Assembly (NCBI GenBank): GCA_018269075.1 | Contig: JAFDVJ010000004.1 | Coordinates: forward strand, 186,001-250,000 | Direction of reading: 5' to 3' | Source of the DNA: Acidobacteriota bacterium | Lineage (GTDB): Bacteria; Acidobacteriota; Blastocatellia; Pyrinomonadales; Pyrinomonadaceae | Length of the DNA stretch: 64,000 bases | In this document: positions 54,594 to 63,992 of the stretch, piece by piece | Layout of the letters: every line of letters begins with the position of its first letter | How positions within the stretch are numbered: the stretch's first letter is position 1 | Made by a program: the position numbers and the translations under genes | The notes under the pieces: model-generated | What the model saw: only the letters and a program-made list of their open reading frames with translations | Databases searched by the model: none | What the model was told of the DNA's origin: nothing

Positions 54594-55835
54594 CTACCGC
54601 TTTAAAATCTGCCGGCGCAGGAAATCGAGCGCCGCCTGGCTCGCGCGCCAGCGGACCAGATAGCGGTCGCCCGGCAGCCCGATCCGAAAAGTCTTCGTCC
54701 GGTCACGGTCGGCGAAACCGATAAAGACCGTCCCGACGGGTTTATCGTCGGTGCCGCCGGTCGGCCCGGCGATGCCGGTCACCGAGATCGCGTAGTCGGT
54801 TTCGGCCCGAACGCGCATCCCGGCGGCCATCGCGGCGGCCGTCTCACTCGAAACCGCGCCGTGCTGTTCGATGATTTCCGGGTCGACGCCGAGCGTTCTG
54901 ATCTTGGCCTCGTTGGCATAGGCGACGACGCCCTCGATGAAATAGGCCGACGAACCCGAAATCTCGGTCAGGCGCTCGCCGATCAGGCCGCCCGTGCAGC
55001 TCTCGGCGACCGCGATCGTCGCGCCGCGCTCGGCGAGCAGTCGGCCGACGACCGCCTCCATCTCCTCGCCGTCGGTCGAAAACACGGCGACGCCCAGTTT
55101 TTCGACGATCTTCGCGGCGAGCTCGTCGTTGACGGCGTCGGCCTCGGCGGCGTTCGCGGCCTGCGCGGTGAGATGAACCTCGACCTCGCTTTTGTTGAAC
55201 AAAATGCTCGTCGAGACGCGTTCGTAGGCCGAATAGATCGGCGCGATCGCCTCGTCGATCGCCGATTCGCCGAGCCCCGAAACCTTCAGAATCCGTTTCC
55301 GGAAAACGATCGCGCCGGATTTTTCGCGGAGCTTCGGAAACACGAAATCGTCGAACATCGGCTGATTTTCGCGCGGCGGACCGGGCAGCACGATCAGGTA
55401 TTTTTCGCCGAGCGCGGCCATCATCCCGACGGCCGATCCGTTCGGGTTCGGCAGAATTTCGGCGTCTTCGATCACATAAGCCTGCCGCTTGTTGATCTCG
55501 GGCATCTCGCGGCCCCACGCGCGGAAACGGGTCCGCAGATGAGCCTCGATCTCATCGTGATAAACCAGCTCGCGGCCGATCGCGGCGGCCGTCACCTGGC
55601 GCGTGATGTCGTCCTCGGTCGGCCCGAGACCGCCGGTCGTGATGACGACGTCCGACCGCTTGACGGCGTCGCGGACGGTCTCCTCGAGCCGCGCGGCGTC
55701 GTCGCCGACGATCGTTTTGAGCTTGACCTCGACGCCGATCTCGTTGAGCCGGCCGGTCAGCCAGAGGCTGTTGGTGTCGGTTTTTTCGGGCGTCAGCAGC
55801 TCCGAACCGATCGCGATTATTTCAGCAGAAAGCAT
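54594..55835 (-). CDS. cinA: CinA family nicotinamide-nucleotide amidohydrolase/pyrophosphatase
   Basis: 413 residues. The N-terminal molybdopterin-binding-like domain has TTGGLGPTEDDITRQVTAAA and VGMMAALGEKYLIVLPGPPREN; the C-terminal CinA domain has AVAESCTGGLIGERLTEISGSSAYFIEG and YAISVTGIAGPTGG. The C-terminal domain deamidates nicotinamide mononucleotide in the pyridine-nucleotide cycle; the N-terminal domain hydrolyses ADP-ribose in characterised homologues. The start is the ATG at 55835. The spacer 55836-56126 shows no features and may hold the promoters. Confidence 0.96.
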   Translation of the reverse strand: MLSAEIIAIGSELLTPEKTDTNSLWLTGRLNEIGVEVKLKTIVGDDAARLEETVRDAVKRSDVVITTGGLGPTEDDITRQVTAAAIGRELVYHDEIEAHLRTRFRAWGREMPEINKRQAYVIEDAEILPNPNGSAVGMMAALGEKYLIVLPGPPRENQPMFDDFVFPKLREKSGAIVFRKRILKVSGLGESAIDEAIAPIYSAYERVSTSILFNKSEVEVHLTAQAANAAEADAVNDELAAKIVEKLGVAVFSTDGEEMEAVVGRLLAERGATIAVAESCTGGLIGERLTEISGSSAYFIEGVVAYANEAKIRTLGVDPEIIEQHGAVSSETAAAMAAGMRVRAETDYAISVTGIAGPTGGTDDKPVGTVFIGFADRDRTKTFRIGLPGDRYLVRWRASQAALDFLRRQILKR

Positions 55836-56126
55836 AGTTTTGGATTCCCCGGTTAAAAATAAAAAGTTACAGGTTTTGAGCCGTTATTTCAAAACCCGGC
55901 CGCGGTTTTTATCCGTTTGGGCGCCGCCTGCCGGCCCGCGGGTCATTTTTCGTTCTTTTTGCCGCCAATATGTATTTTCGGATCGAATTTCGGCACTGTT
56001 CAGTGTAAAATCGTTTCGCCTTTCGATAAATAAATTTAGTTTCGGCCGGGGCAACGCAATCCGCCCCGATCCATTCTAAAAGTCTGTTTTCTTTGTATTA
56101 TTTAAACTTAACGAGGTAATCAATAT

Positions 56127-56642
56127 ATGAACAACGAAAATTCCGCGCCCGAAAACTGCGCGGAGCGGAATCAAACGGGCTGCGGCGGCCGCCGCGAGTT
56201 TCTCGTCAAAGCGAGCACGATCGCCGGCGGCGTCGTTCTCAGTCTGTCCGGGCTCGGCGCGGTCAGCGCCCAGAAGGACAAGGACAAGGATAAAAAGAAG
56301 GAAAACGATACGCCGCCGGAAGAGCTCGTCTTCAAGCTCGACGCGGCGAGCCCGCTCGGCAAGGTCGGCGGCACCGAGCTCGTCGAGACGAAAACCGCCG
56401 GCAAAGTCCTGATCGTCCGGACGGGCGAACTCGGTTTCGCGGCCTTCCGGGCGAAATGCCCGCACAAGGGCGGCCCGGTCCGGTACGACGAAAAAACCGG
56501 CCAGCTCGGCTGTTCGTGGCACGGCTCGCAGTTCGACAAATCGACCGGCGCGGTCCTCAAAGGCCCGGCCAAGGATGCTTTGACCTCGTACCCGACCGGG
56601 GCGGCCGTCACCGTCAGCGTCAAAGCGCCGAGCAAGGACTAA
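56127..56642 (+). CDS. Tat-exported Rieske [2Fe-2S] protein
   Basis: 171 residues. A twin-arginine signal (GGRREFLVKAS, Arg22-Arg23) is followed by a hydrophobic segment and a lysine/aspartate-rich linker. The Rieske cluster ligands are Cys111, His113 (CPHKGG) and Cys129, His132 (CSWHGSQFD). The [2Fe-2S] cluster would move electrons in the periplasm or at the outer face of the inner membrane. A gaggtaa ribosome-binding site precedes the ATG. Partner enzymes are unknown; no cytochrome b gene is adjacent, so it is not part of a bc1 complex operon. It converges with the ferredoxin-like gene. Confidence 0.95.
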   Translation: MNNENSAPENCAERNQTGCGGRREFLVKASTIAGGVVLSLSGLGAVSAQKDKDKDKKKENDTPPEELVFKLDAASPLGKVGGTELVETKTAGKVLIVRTGELGFAAFRAKCPHKGGPVRYDEKTGQLGCSWHGSQFDKSTGAVLKGPAKDALTSYPTGAAVTVSVKAPSKD

Positions 56643-56661
56643 GCGCAGTTTTTTTTACCGA

Positions 56662-57072
56662 TCATTCGGTTTCACAGTCGTCGGGCGACATCTTTTTCAA
56701 AGCGAGCCGCCCGACGATTTTTCCGTTTTCGAGATGCTCTTCGATGATTTCCGGCACGTCTTCGGGCGCGACCTGCGCGTACCAGACGCCTTCGGGATAA
56801 ACGAGGACCGCCGGCCCGACCGAGCAGAAGCCGACCGAGCCGCAGTCGGTGAGGACGATTTTGCCCGCGGGGTTGCGGCCCTTCGATTCCTTGCCGTAGC
56901 GGAGGCGTTTTTCTTCGAGCTGTTTTTCAAAGGCCTCTTTGACCGCGCCGGCGCCGACCGCCGTGCAGGATTTTCCGTTGCAGACGAAGACGTGCCGGTC
57001 GACCGCCGCGCGGGCGACCGGGGCGAGCTTTTCGAGTTTTTCGCGGTCCTCGATCATTTTTTTTCGACTCAT
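56662..57072 (-). CDS. Thioredoxin-like [2Fe-2S] ferredoxin protein
   Basis: 136 residues. A thioredoxin-like [2Fe-2S] domain of the NuoE/HoxE-like type with Cys31 and Cys36 (VFVCNGKSC), then Cys77 and Cys83 (TDCGSVGFCSVGP) and a final Cys near the C-terminus (DDCETE). Short proteins of this kind act as soluble electron carriers. The N-terminus is helical and charged. It is convergent with the Rieske gene, so it is not in the same operon. Its partner is not shown here. Confidence 0.85.
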   Translation of the reverse strand: MSRKKMIEDREKLEKLAPVARAAVDRHVFVCNGKSCTAVGAGAVKEAFEKQLEEKRLRYGKESKGRNPAGKIVLTDCGSVGFCSVGPAVLVYPEGVWYAQVAPEDVPEIIEEHLENGKIVGRLALKKMSPDDCETE

Positions 57073-57273
57073 AGATCAATGCTATAAAATTCCCCGCCCC
57101 GAGCGAAAGCGGCGCCGTCGCTTTGCCATTAGAATTTCTTTTAAAAAGTGTCAATTGCTTATGGTTTGTGCTACCATTTCGGCTGGCGGATAATGTATAT
57201 TGTAGGATTGGTTCGAACGGGTCAGACGGCCGCGCTTTTCCGGCGGCGGTCGACCCGCTCTGAAATTTAGAGA

Positions 57274-58923
57274 ATGGCGACAGGTATTATCATTCACATC
57301 TCGGTCGGCACCGAACGGCGCACGGAATTTTTTTCCGATGAACGGATCGCCGTCGGCACCGAAGATCACAATGATATCCAGATCCATTCGGTCCTGATGG
57401 AGACCAAGGAGACCTGGTTCGAGCTCGAACTGAGCGAGGGCGACTACCGGATCGTCAATCTCAACAAAAGCATCAAGCTGACCTACAACGACGCGCAGCC
57501 CGTCCGCCGCTACATCGCGATCCGCGACGGCGATAAGATCGCGGTCGATTCGACCGAGATCGAATTTTCCTTTTTCACGCTCGCCTCGAAATCTTCGATG
57601 ATCACGACCAACCGCGAAACGCACGTCGCGCAGTTCATCGAGGCGGCCGCGCTCGAATCGGCGATCTCGCCGAAACGCGACGACGCGAAGGCGTTTCTGA
57701 GGGAATTCGTCCGCGAACTGTCGCGCGAGATCAGCCTGACGACGAAGCTGATGCTCTTCGTGCTGCTGTTCGCCTTCATCGGCGGCGTCCTGTATCTCGG
57801 CTTCGCGTTCTACAAGGAGCTCAAGGAAACGCGCAAACAGGCGCAGGAACAGAGTCAGGCCGTCAAAAATCTCGAGGAAAAGCTCAACCAGACGAGCGAT
57901 CAGATCGGCAAGGTCGAGCAGAGCAACAAGACCGTCCGCGATATGTTTTCGCTCGCGCCCCGGCTCCGCGAGGAATACGGCAACGGAATCTGCCTGATCG
58001 TCGGCGTTTACGATCTGGTCAGCAAATCGAACGGCAAGACGCTCCGCTATCCCGACCCGCAGGCCGTCCAGCTCGACCCCTACGAGCCGCAGCCGCCCGA
58101 GGATCAGATTCCGCAGTCGCAGCCGCAGCAGACGCAGATGGGCCTCACGACCGAGGGCAACGGGACGCCGATCGAATACGATTTTATCGGGACGGGCTTT
58201 CACGTCGGCAGCGGCTTCATCGTCACCAACCGCCACGTGATGCAGCCGTGGGCCGAGGACGATCTCGTCAAGCAGATGATGCGCGACGCGAACGGCCGGG
58301 CGCGCGTCAAACGGCTCGTCGTCTATTTTCCGAATTCGCCGCAGCCGTTTCCGCTCAAAGTCCGCCAGATCGGCACGCGCGAGGATCTCGCGATCGCCTC
58401 GATCGACCCGGCGACGGTGCCGGCCGATCTGCCCGTGCTGCCGCTCGACGAGCCGGGTTCGGACGCCGCCGGCGTCGGCAAACCGGTCGTCGCGATGGGC
58501 TTCCCGAACGGGCCGGACCGGCTGCTGGCGATGGTCGACGACGCCGAAGCGCGCTCGATCAACGCCCGCTGCAGCGGCTCGCGCCAGTGCATCATCACGT
58601 TTTTGTCGCAGAACAAAAAGATCGTCCCGCTGACGACGCAGGGCTCGATCACCGATCTCGACCAGCACCGGATCGTCCACGACGCGAAAACGGCCGAGGG
58701 CGGCTCGGGCTCGCCGCTGTTCGGCAACACCGGCAAGGTGATCGGCGTCAATTTCGGCGTCTTCACCGAAAACAACGCGGCGAATATGGCGATTCCCGCG
58801 CGTTTCGCGATCGATCTGTTAAAACAGACGGGCTGGAAATCGCCCGAAGAACTGGCCGAAGCGGCGCAGAGCCAGCCGCCGAATCAGGCCTCGAACTCGA
58901 ATACTTCGACGGCTCAGAAATGA
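57274..58923 (+). CDS. Membrane-anchored trypsin-like serine protease with FHA-like N-terminal domain
   Basis: 549 residues. The N-terminal ~100 residues are beta-rich and FHA-like (ERIAVGTEDHNDIQIHS, DGDKIAVDSTEIEFSFF), cytoplasmic. A transmembrane helix follows (about 160-180), then a coiled coil (about 185-215, ETRKQAQEQSQAVKNLEEKLNQ). The protease domain has His321 in SGFIVTNRHVM, Asp371 in EDLAIASID and Ser478 in EGGSGSPLF, an intact trypsin/DegP-type triad. The FHA-like assignment is weaker than the others, since the canonical FHA motif residues are not all visible. No PDZ domain is seen. The protease would act outside the cytoplasm. Confidence 0.85.
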   Translation: MATGIIIHISVGTERRTEFFSDERIAVGTEDHNDIQIHSVLMETKETWFELELSEGDYRIVNLNKSIKLTYNDAQPVRRYIAIRDGDKIAVDSTEIEFSFFTLASKSSMITTNRETHVAQFIEAAALESAISPKRDDAKAFLREFVRELSREISLTTKLMLFVLLFAFIGGVLYLGFAFYKELKETRKQAQEQSQAVKNLEEKLNQTSDQIGKVEQSNKTVRDMFSLAPRLREEYGNGICLIVGVYDLVSKSNGKTLRYPDPQAVQLDPYEPQPPEDQIPQSQPQQTQMGLTTEGNGTPIEYDFIGTGFHVGSGFIVTNRHVMQPWAEDDLVKQMMRDANGRARVKRLVVYFPNSPQPFPLKVRQIGTREDLAIASIDPATVPADLPVLPLDEPGSDAAGVGKPVVAMGFPNGPDRLLAMVDDAEARSINARCSGSRQCIITFLSQNKKIVPLTTQGSITDLDQHRIVHDAKTAEGGSGSPLFGNTGKVIGVNFGVFTENNAANMAIPARFAIDLLKQTGWKSPEELAEAAQSQPPNQASNSNTSTAQK

Positions 58924-58925
58924 TG

Positions 58926-59006
58926 CGGCGCGGAAACGCGGAAACGCGGCGACGCGGGTTTGATTTCGGTCGCCCCGTCGCCGTGTTCTAGCGTCTCCCC
59001 GTCGCA
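58926..59006. repeat. Iterated-word element, family J (octad GCGGAAAC)
   Basis: Left arm (58928-58960) iterates gcggaaac/gcggcgac; right arm (58970-59005) holds inverted words (cgtcgccgtgt, cgtctccccgtc). It fills the 92-bp spacer between the protease stop and the permease start (59016). Confidence 0.8.
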
Positions 59007-59015
59007 AAAAAGATT

Positions 59016-60116
59016 ATGGAAAGTCTCGTTTTCTCGAATATGATGCACCGGCCGGCGCGGACGGTCGTCAGCGTCCTCGGCATCGCGGTCGGCGTGCTGC
59101 TGATCGTCTTCACGATCGGCCTCTCGAACGGCACGATGCGCGAACGCGCCCTGCGCGAGGGCAAGGTCGGCGCGGAAATCTTCTTCCGCGCGGGCGGCAG
59201 CATCGGCCTCAGCGGCTCGGAAGCCTTCAGCCTGCCGGTCGGGCTGCGCACCGAGCTCGAAAAAACCGAGGGCGTGCAGACGGCCGTCCCGATCGGGCAG
59301 AATTCGGTCAAGGCCGACACCAATCTCGGCAGCCGGCTGATCGACGGCGTCGATTTCGACGAATACGCCGGGCTCGCCAACCTCAAAATCGTCGAGGGCC
59401 GGACGTTCGCGGAAAACGCCGACGAGGCGATCATCGACACGGGCTTTCAGAAACAGAAAAAATACAAGGTCGGCGACACGATCGAGATGTGGGACCGGCC
59501 GTTCAGGATCGTCGGCACCTACGAGCCGGCCGCCGGCGGCCGCGTCAAGGTCGCGCTCTCGACGATGCAGAGCCAGCTCGGCAGCGAGGGCAAGGCCTCG
59601 GCCTTCCTGATCAAGCTCAAACCCGGCTTCAAGCCCGAACAGGTCGCCGAAACCCTCCAGAAAAATTTTCCGAACCATCAGATCCTGCTGACCTCGCAGC
59701 TCGAAGAGATCTATATGCAGAGCGTCCCGGCGCTCAACGTCTTTCTCGACGTGATCATCGGCGTCGCGGCCGTCATCTCGGCGCTCGTCATCCTGCTGAC
59801 GATGTACACGACCGTCACCGAGCGGACGCGGCAGATCGGGATTATGAAATCGCTCGGGATGAGCAACGGCCAGATCGCCTGGACGATCACGCAGGAAGCG
59901 CTCCTGATCAGCTTTTTCGGCATCACGGGCGGCATCCTGCTGACCGTCCTGCTGCGCTTCCTGCTGACGCGCGTGACCACGCTCGAAGTCGAGATCAGTT
60001 ATCCGGTAATGGCGATCACGACCGCCGTCGGCCTCCTCGGCGGCGTCATCGGCGCCCTCTACCCCGCGCTCAAAGCCGCCCGCCTCGATGCGGTGGAAGC
60101 GCTCAGCTACGAATAA
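59016..60116 (+). CDS. MacB/FtsX-like ABC transporter permease
   Basis: 366 residues. An N-terminal transmembrane helix (about 20-40, VSVLGIAVGVLLIVFTIGL) precedes a long external domain (MacB periplasmic-core-like, about 45-240) and a C-terminal FtsX domain with three helices (about 245-350; LDVIIGVAAVISALVILLTMY, EALLISFFGITGGILLTVLL). The pattern is that of MacB/LolCE-type permeases, which span the inner membrane and work with an ATPase. No ATPase gene lies nearby, so the partner must be elsewhere. The start is close to a hairpin array and has no ribosome-binding site. Confidence 0.93.
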   Translation: MESLVFSNMMHRPARTVVSVLGIAVGVLLIVFTIGLSNGTMRERALREGKVGAEIFFRAGGSIGLSGSEAFSLPVGLRTELEKTEGVQTAVPIGQNSVKADTNLGSRLIDGVDFDEYAGLANLKIVEGRTFAENADEAIIDTGFQKQKKYKVGDTIEMWDRPFRIVGTYEPAAGGRVKVALSTMQSQLGSEGKASAFLIKLKPGFKPEQVAETLQKNFPNHQILLTSQLEEIYMQSVPALNVFLDVIIGVAAVISALVILLTMYTTVTERTRQIGIMKSLGMSNGQIAWTITQEALLISFFGITGGILLTVLLRFLLTRVTTLEVEISYPVMAITTAVGLLGGVIGALYPALKAARLDAVEALSYE

Positions 60117-60119
60117 AAT

Positions 60120-60257
60120 CGAGAAGAGGAGAAGAGGAGAAGAGGAGAAGAGGAGATTAATATTCCGTTCATCATCTTGATCGTCGGTAATTTACAATCA
60201 AGATCATCAACGAAATATTGTCTCCTCTCCTCCTCTTCTCCTCTTCTCCTCTTCTCT
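60120..60257. repeat. Iterated-word hairpin element, family F (octad GAGAAGAG)
   Basis: Left arm 60120-60155 iterates gagaagag, right arm 60221-60257 its inverse. The interior is also inverted (atcatcttga about 60170, tcaagatcat about 60198), so the whole ~138 bp can fold into one long hairpin. It lies between two convergent genes and nearly touches both stop codons. Confidence 0.9.
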
Positions 60258-60258
60258 T

Positions 60259-61929
60259 TTACTTCTTCTTCCCCGCCGGCGTCGGACTCGGCGCGGGGGT
60301 CGGGCTCGTCTGCGGGAGCGGCGGCATCGCTTCTTTGGTGTAGCGGGGCAGCAGCTCGTCGCGCATCGCGAGCACGTAGACGGCCGAGGCGATGATGACG
60401 GCGGATTTTTTGACGTCGTCCTCGATCACGCGCTCGTAGGTGTCGAGGTTCGTGTGCCAGGTGTGCGTGCCGTATTCGATCGGGTCCTGCTGGACGCCGA
60501 TGCCGGGCAGGCCGGCCTGGCTGAACGAGGTGTTGTCCGAGCCGCCGAGATTCCGGCTCCGGCCGTTGATGACGCCGATAAAGCCGAAATCGGCGTACGG
60601 CGCGAGCGCTTCGCGGAGGATGTCGGCGGCTTCGGGCGGTCCGAAAACCGACATTCCGCGGGCGCGGCCGGTGCCGGAGTCGATGTTGAAATAGCCGCCG
60701 AACTTCTCGTAGCCCGGTTTCGGATCCTCGAACGAGCCGAAATGCTCCTTGACGTAGGCCTGCGAGCCCAGGAGTCCCTGTTCCTCGCCCGACCAGAGCG
60801 CGACCCGGACGGTCCGGCGCGGCTTGACGCCGATCGTCTTGAGAATCCGCGCCGCTTCCATCATAATCGCGCAGCCGATCGCGTTGTCGGTCGCGCCGGT
60901 CGCGGCGTGCCACGAATCGAGATGGCCGCCCAGCATAATGACCTCGTCCTTTTTGTCGGTGCCGGTCAGCTCGCCGATCGTGTTGTAGGACGTCGTCCCT
61001 TCGGGAAAGACCTTGTTGCGGATGTCGAATTCGAGCGAGACGGCCGTCCCGTCGGCGAGCAGCCGCGCGATCCGGCCGAAGTCCTCGTTGCGCAGAACGA
61101 CCGTCGGGACGTTTTTCGTCAGATCGAAGCTCCGGTTGTTAAAGGCGCGGATCTGCCCGTGCTCGCGGCCGGCGTCGTTGACCCGGACGGCGGCCTTGTT
61201 GTCGACGAGAAACTGGTCGAGCTGTTCGGACACCTGCTGCGGCGTCAGATGGCCCGGAACGGGCGCCGGCGGGCCCGGAAAATTAAACTGCGGCCCCGGA
61301 TTTTTCGGGTCGAAGCGTCTTTTCAGATCGTCGTCGCTGAGCCGCTTCGGCGGCGGCGTGATGTTGACCGGGATGACGGCCGGTTTGCCGACGAGGATCA
61401 TATTGCCCCTGATCTGCGGCTTGATCTTTTCGAAATAGGCGGTCAGCTCCGCCTGCGTCGGCTGGAGCACGGCGTTCGGGTTCTGGTCGGTCGGCGCCGG
61501 CGTCGTCGGGATGACGAGCTGGACGGCCTGGCCGCGGACGGCCTTTTTCGTGCCCGGCGTCCACGACAAAACCTCGAAGACGAGCGAATCCTGGACGGGC
61601 GCGGTGATGAAACCGGAGGCGCGCTCGTTGACCCAGCCCGGATGGCCGAAATCCCAGGGTTCGAGATGCGCGTTGTCGAAGCCCCACGTGGTCATCTGCG
61701 CGACCGCCCAGTCGGCGGCCGCCTTGTGGTTCGGCGAACCGGTCAGCCGCGGCCCGTAAACGTCGGTAAAATAATGCAGCGTCCGCATAATCTGCGATTT
61801 CTCCATCCCTTCCTTGCGGATCCGGGCGAAGACATCGGCCTGATCCGGGACGGTCTGGGCGCGCACGAAAGCGACGCTCTGCGCCAGAAGACAAAATACC
61901 AAAAGCAAAACGGTCGTCGTTTTTTTCAT
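60259..61929 (-). CDS. Secreted M28-family metallopeptidase
   Basis: 556 residues. Sec signal [24 protein letters not shown]. The peptidase domain has LGGHLDSW (His336, and Asp338), GATDNAIG (Asp348) and [15 protein letters not shown] (Glu382 and Glu383), the usual zinc ligands and catalytic glutamate of clan MH M28 exopeptidases. The N-terminal ~120 residues have [19 protein letters not shown], another family block. A PA-like insert precedes the zinc site. The C-terminus ([20 protein letters not shown]) is a Pro/Thr linker. It probably digests peptides in the periplasm or outside. It converges with the permease gene across a long hairpin. Confidence 0.93.
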   Translation of the reverse strand: MKKTTTVLLLVFCLLAQSVAFVRAQTVPDQADVFARIRKEGMEKSQIMRTLHYFTDVYGPRLTGSPNHKAAADWAVAQMTTWGFDNAHLEPWDFGHPGWVNERASGFITAPVQDSLVFEVLSWTPGTKKAVRGQAVQLVIPTTPAPTDQNPNAVLQPTQAELTAYFEKIKPQIRGNMILVGKPAVIPVNITPPPKRLSDDDLKRRFDPKNPGPQFNFPGPPAPVPGHLTPQQVSEQLDQFLVDNKAAVRVNDAGREHGQIRAFNNRSFDLTKNVPTVVLRNEDFGRIARLLADGTAVSLEFDIRNKVFPEGTTSYNTIGELTGTDKKDEVIMLGGHLDSWHAATGATDNAIGCAIMMEAARILKTIGVKPRRTVRVALWSGEEQGLLGSQAYVKEHFGSFEDPKPGYEKFGGYFNIDSGTGRARGMSVFGPPEAADILREALAPYADFGFIGVINGRSRNLGGSDNTSFSQAGLPGIGVQQDPIEYGTHTWHTNLDTYERVIEDDVKKSAVIIASAVYVLAMRDELLPRYTKEAMPPLPQTSPTPAPSPTPAGKKK

Positions 61930-62048
61930 AATTTTTTTTATTTTTCTTTTGAATGGCGGCGGAACGCGGCCGCGATCAATTTTGCGTTGCAGAAACTATA
62001 CGAATTTAGACGGAAAAAACCGCCGTTCGGTTTCAGTTTTTCGCCCGG

Positions 62049-63992
62049 CTATTTTCCGTTTTCGAGAAATCGAAAGTTTTTCGGGACGAATTCGACCGCC
62101 ACCAGCTCGCCCGCGACCGGCGAATTTTTGTCGTTTCCGGGCCGGAAAGTGACGACCGCCAGATTTTCCCGGTTCACTTCGCCGCAGCCGAACTCCGAGT
62201 TGACGAGCGGGTTCGCATAGGAGATCAGATACAGCGTCTCGAAGGTTTCGGTCTCGAACTGCCAGACCCGCCCGCCGGCGCTGACCGTGTACCGAATCCG
62301 GTTCGGCCGGCATTCGATCTTCGTAAACGCGCCGAGCAGCCGCTGCTCGCCGGAACGCGGGCGCCGGAGCGCGGCGTTGAGCGATTCGAGCAGCGCCTTT
62401 TCGCGGCGGCGGGCGATCTCCTCCTCGCTCAGCGGCTCGTCGGTCACCTCCTCCTGCCGCCGCCGGCGGTTGATGTCGCGGATGTCGGCGAGCATCGATT
62501 CGAGCGAGTCGATCATCCGCAAAGTGTTTTCCGCGTATACTTTAAGACGGTCGTCGGGCGCGCTCGCGACGATCCTTGCGGTCAGCTCGCGGGCCTTCGC
62601 GAACTGTTCCTTGCGCATCAGCAGCTCGGCCCGCCGGATCAGATACCATTGATTTCCGGGCGCGATCGCGAGCGCCCGGTCGATCAGCCGGAGCGACTCG
62701 TCGATCTCCTCGTTGCGGACGACGTTGACGAAAGCGAGCAGGTTGTAGCTTTCGGCGAAATCCGGGTTGAGCGCGATCGCGCGGCGCAGGTTCTCGCGCA
62801 TCCGGGCGGCGTCGGCCGGCGCATAGGTCGAGGCGAAGCCGTAGTCGGTCAGGCCCTGCCGGCTGACGGCGAACGCGTAATTGTAATAATAAAGATAATT
62901 CTGCGGATCGTTTTTGATCGCCTTTTCGAAATAGCCGGACGCCTCGAAAAACCGGTTCCGGCGCATCAATACGAGGCCGAGGCCGGAATTGGCGAGGGCC
63001 GAACCGGGATCGAGCGCGAGCGCCTCGGCGAACGTTTTTTCGGCTTCTTCGAACCGCTTCGAATGATAGAGCAGATCGCCCTGAAAGGCTTTGGCGGCCG
63101 ATTCGGAAACCGGACTGACCGTGATCTCGCCGCCCGCGGGCCGGTTCTCGACCGTCACGACCGTCGACGGCAGACTGCGGCCGGCGAGATATTTCCGGAG
63201 CTCGGCTTCGAGCGCCGCGTAATCCGTCCCGAAAGCCTCCTCGAAAGCCGGTTTCGGCCGCGCGCCCTTCATCAGCAGCTCGACGAACCGGCTGAGCCGC
63301 TCGCGTTTCGCGCCGCCGTCGCTCTCGAGCAGATAATGGACGAGCAGCCACGACTGGGCGTAAAAGAGCTCGGCGTTCGTCTTCGACTGCTTGTTGAGCG
63401 AATAATAATCGACCGCGAAAAAGGTCTCGAACGGGATCAGCCGGTTCTGCCGGAGAAAGGCGAGATGGTTTTCGTTGACCGCGCCGAGCGTCACGCGGCG
63501 GTCGTTCTCGATCTCGAACCGCTCGTAAAATTCGGCCATTCCCTCGTTGAACCACGGCGGGACGCTGGTCCGGCCGAGCGTGTTGTCGATCAGAAAATGC
63601 GTGTATTCGTGATAGATCGTCGGGTAGGTGTCTTCGCTTTCGCCGGCCGCCGCGAGGACGATGTAGTTGACGTCGTCGCCGGTCAGAAAATAGCCGTTCG
63701 CCCAGTCGATCAGCTTGAACGGCCGGTAGGACGCTTCGTCGCGAAAGACGACGACCCGCGTCGGGATCGGCGAACTGAAGTTGTACTGCGGGAAAAGCTG
63801 CGTGAAGACGTCGCGAAACCGTTCGAGCCGGACGGCGACCGCGCGCAGGCTCCGCTCGTCCGCGCTGCCGACGATCTGAAAGTTTTTCGACTGGACGCGG
63901 AGCCACGCGTCATCCGCCCGCGCCCGCCCGTGAGCGGCGAGCGACGCCCCGGCGAGCACGACCGCGATCAGAATTATTTTCGGAAACGACAT
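62049..63992 (-). CDS. Secreted TPR protein with an HEXXH peptidase-MA-like domain
   Basis: 647 residues from the ATG at 63992; an in-frame TTG at 63998 is the only earlier start inside the window, and upstream sequence is missing. Sec signal MSFPKIILIAVVLAGASLAA. The N-terminal domain has the zinc motif YHEYTHFLIDN (His128, Glu129, His132) and a downstream glutamate in NEGMAEFYE (Glu150), typical of peptidase-MA gluzincins. TPR repeats (about 305-500) follow. The C-terminal part has coiled segments and an unknown beta domain. It would act outside the cytoplasm. The start region is close to the window end. Confidence 0.85.
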   Translation of the reverse strand: MSFPKIILIAVVLAGASLAAHGRARADDAWLRVQSKNFQIVGSADERSLRAVAVRLERFRDVFTQLFPQYNFSSPIPTRVVVFRDEASYRPFKLIDWANGYFLTGDDVNYIVLAAAGESEDTYPTIYHEYTHFLIDNTLGRTSVPPWFNEGMAEFYERFEIENDRRVTLGAVNENHLAFLRQNRLIPFETFFAVDYYSLNKQSKTNAELFYAQSWLLVHYLLESDGGAKRERLSRFVELLMKGARPKPAFEEAFGTDYAALEAELRKYLAGRSLPSTVVTVENRPAGGEITVSPVSESAAKAFQGDLLYHSKRFEEAEKTFAEALALDPGSALANSGLGLVLMRRNRFFEASGYFEKAIKNDPQNYLYYYNYAFAVSRQGLTDYGFASTYAPADAARMRENLRRAIALNPDFAESYNLLAFVNVVRNEEIDESLRLIDRALAIAPGNQWYLIRRAELLMRKEQFAKARELTARIVASAPDDRLKVYAENTLRMIDSLESMLADIRDINRRRRQEEVTDEPLSEEEIARRREKALLESLNAALRRPRSGEQRLLGAFTKIECRPNRIRYTVSAGGRVWQFETETFETLYLISYANPLVNSEFGCGEVNRENLAVVTFRPGNDKNSPVAGELVAVEFVPKNFRFLENGK

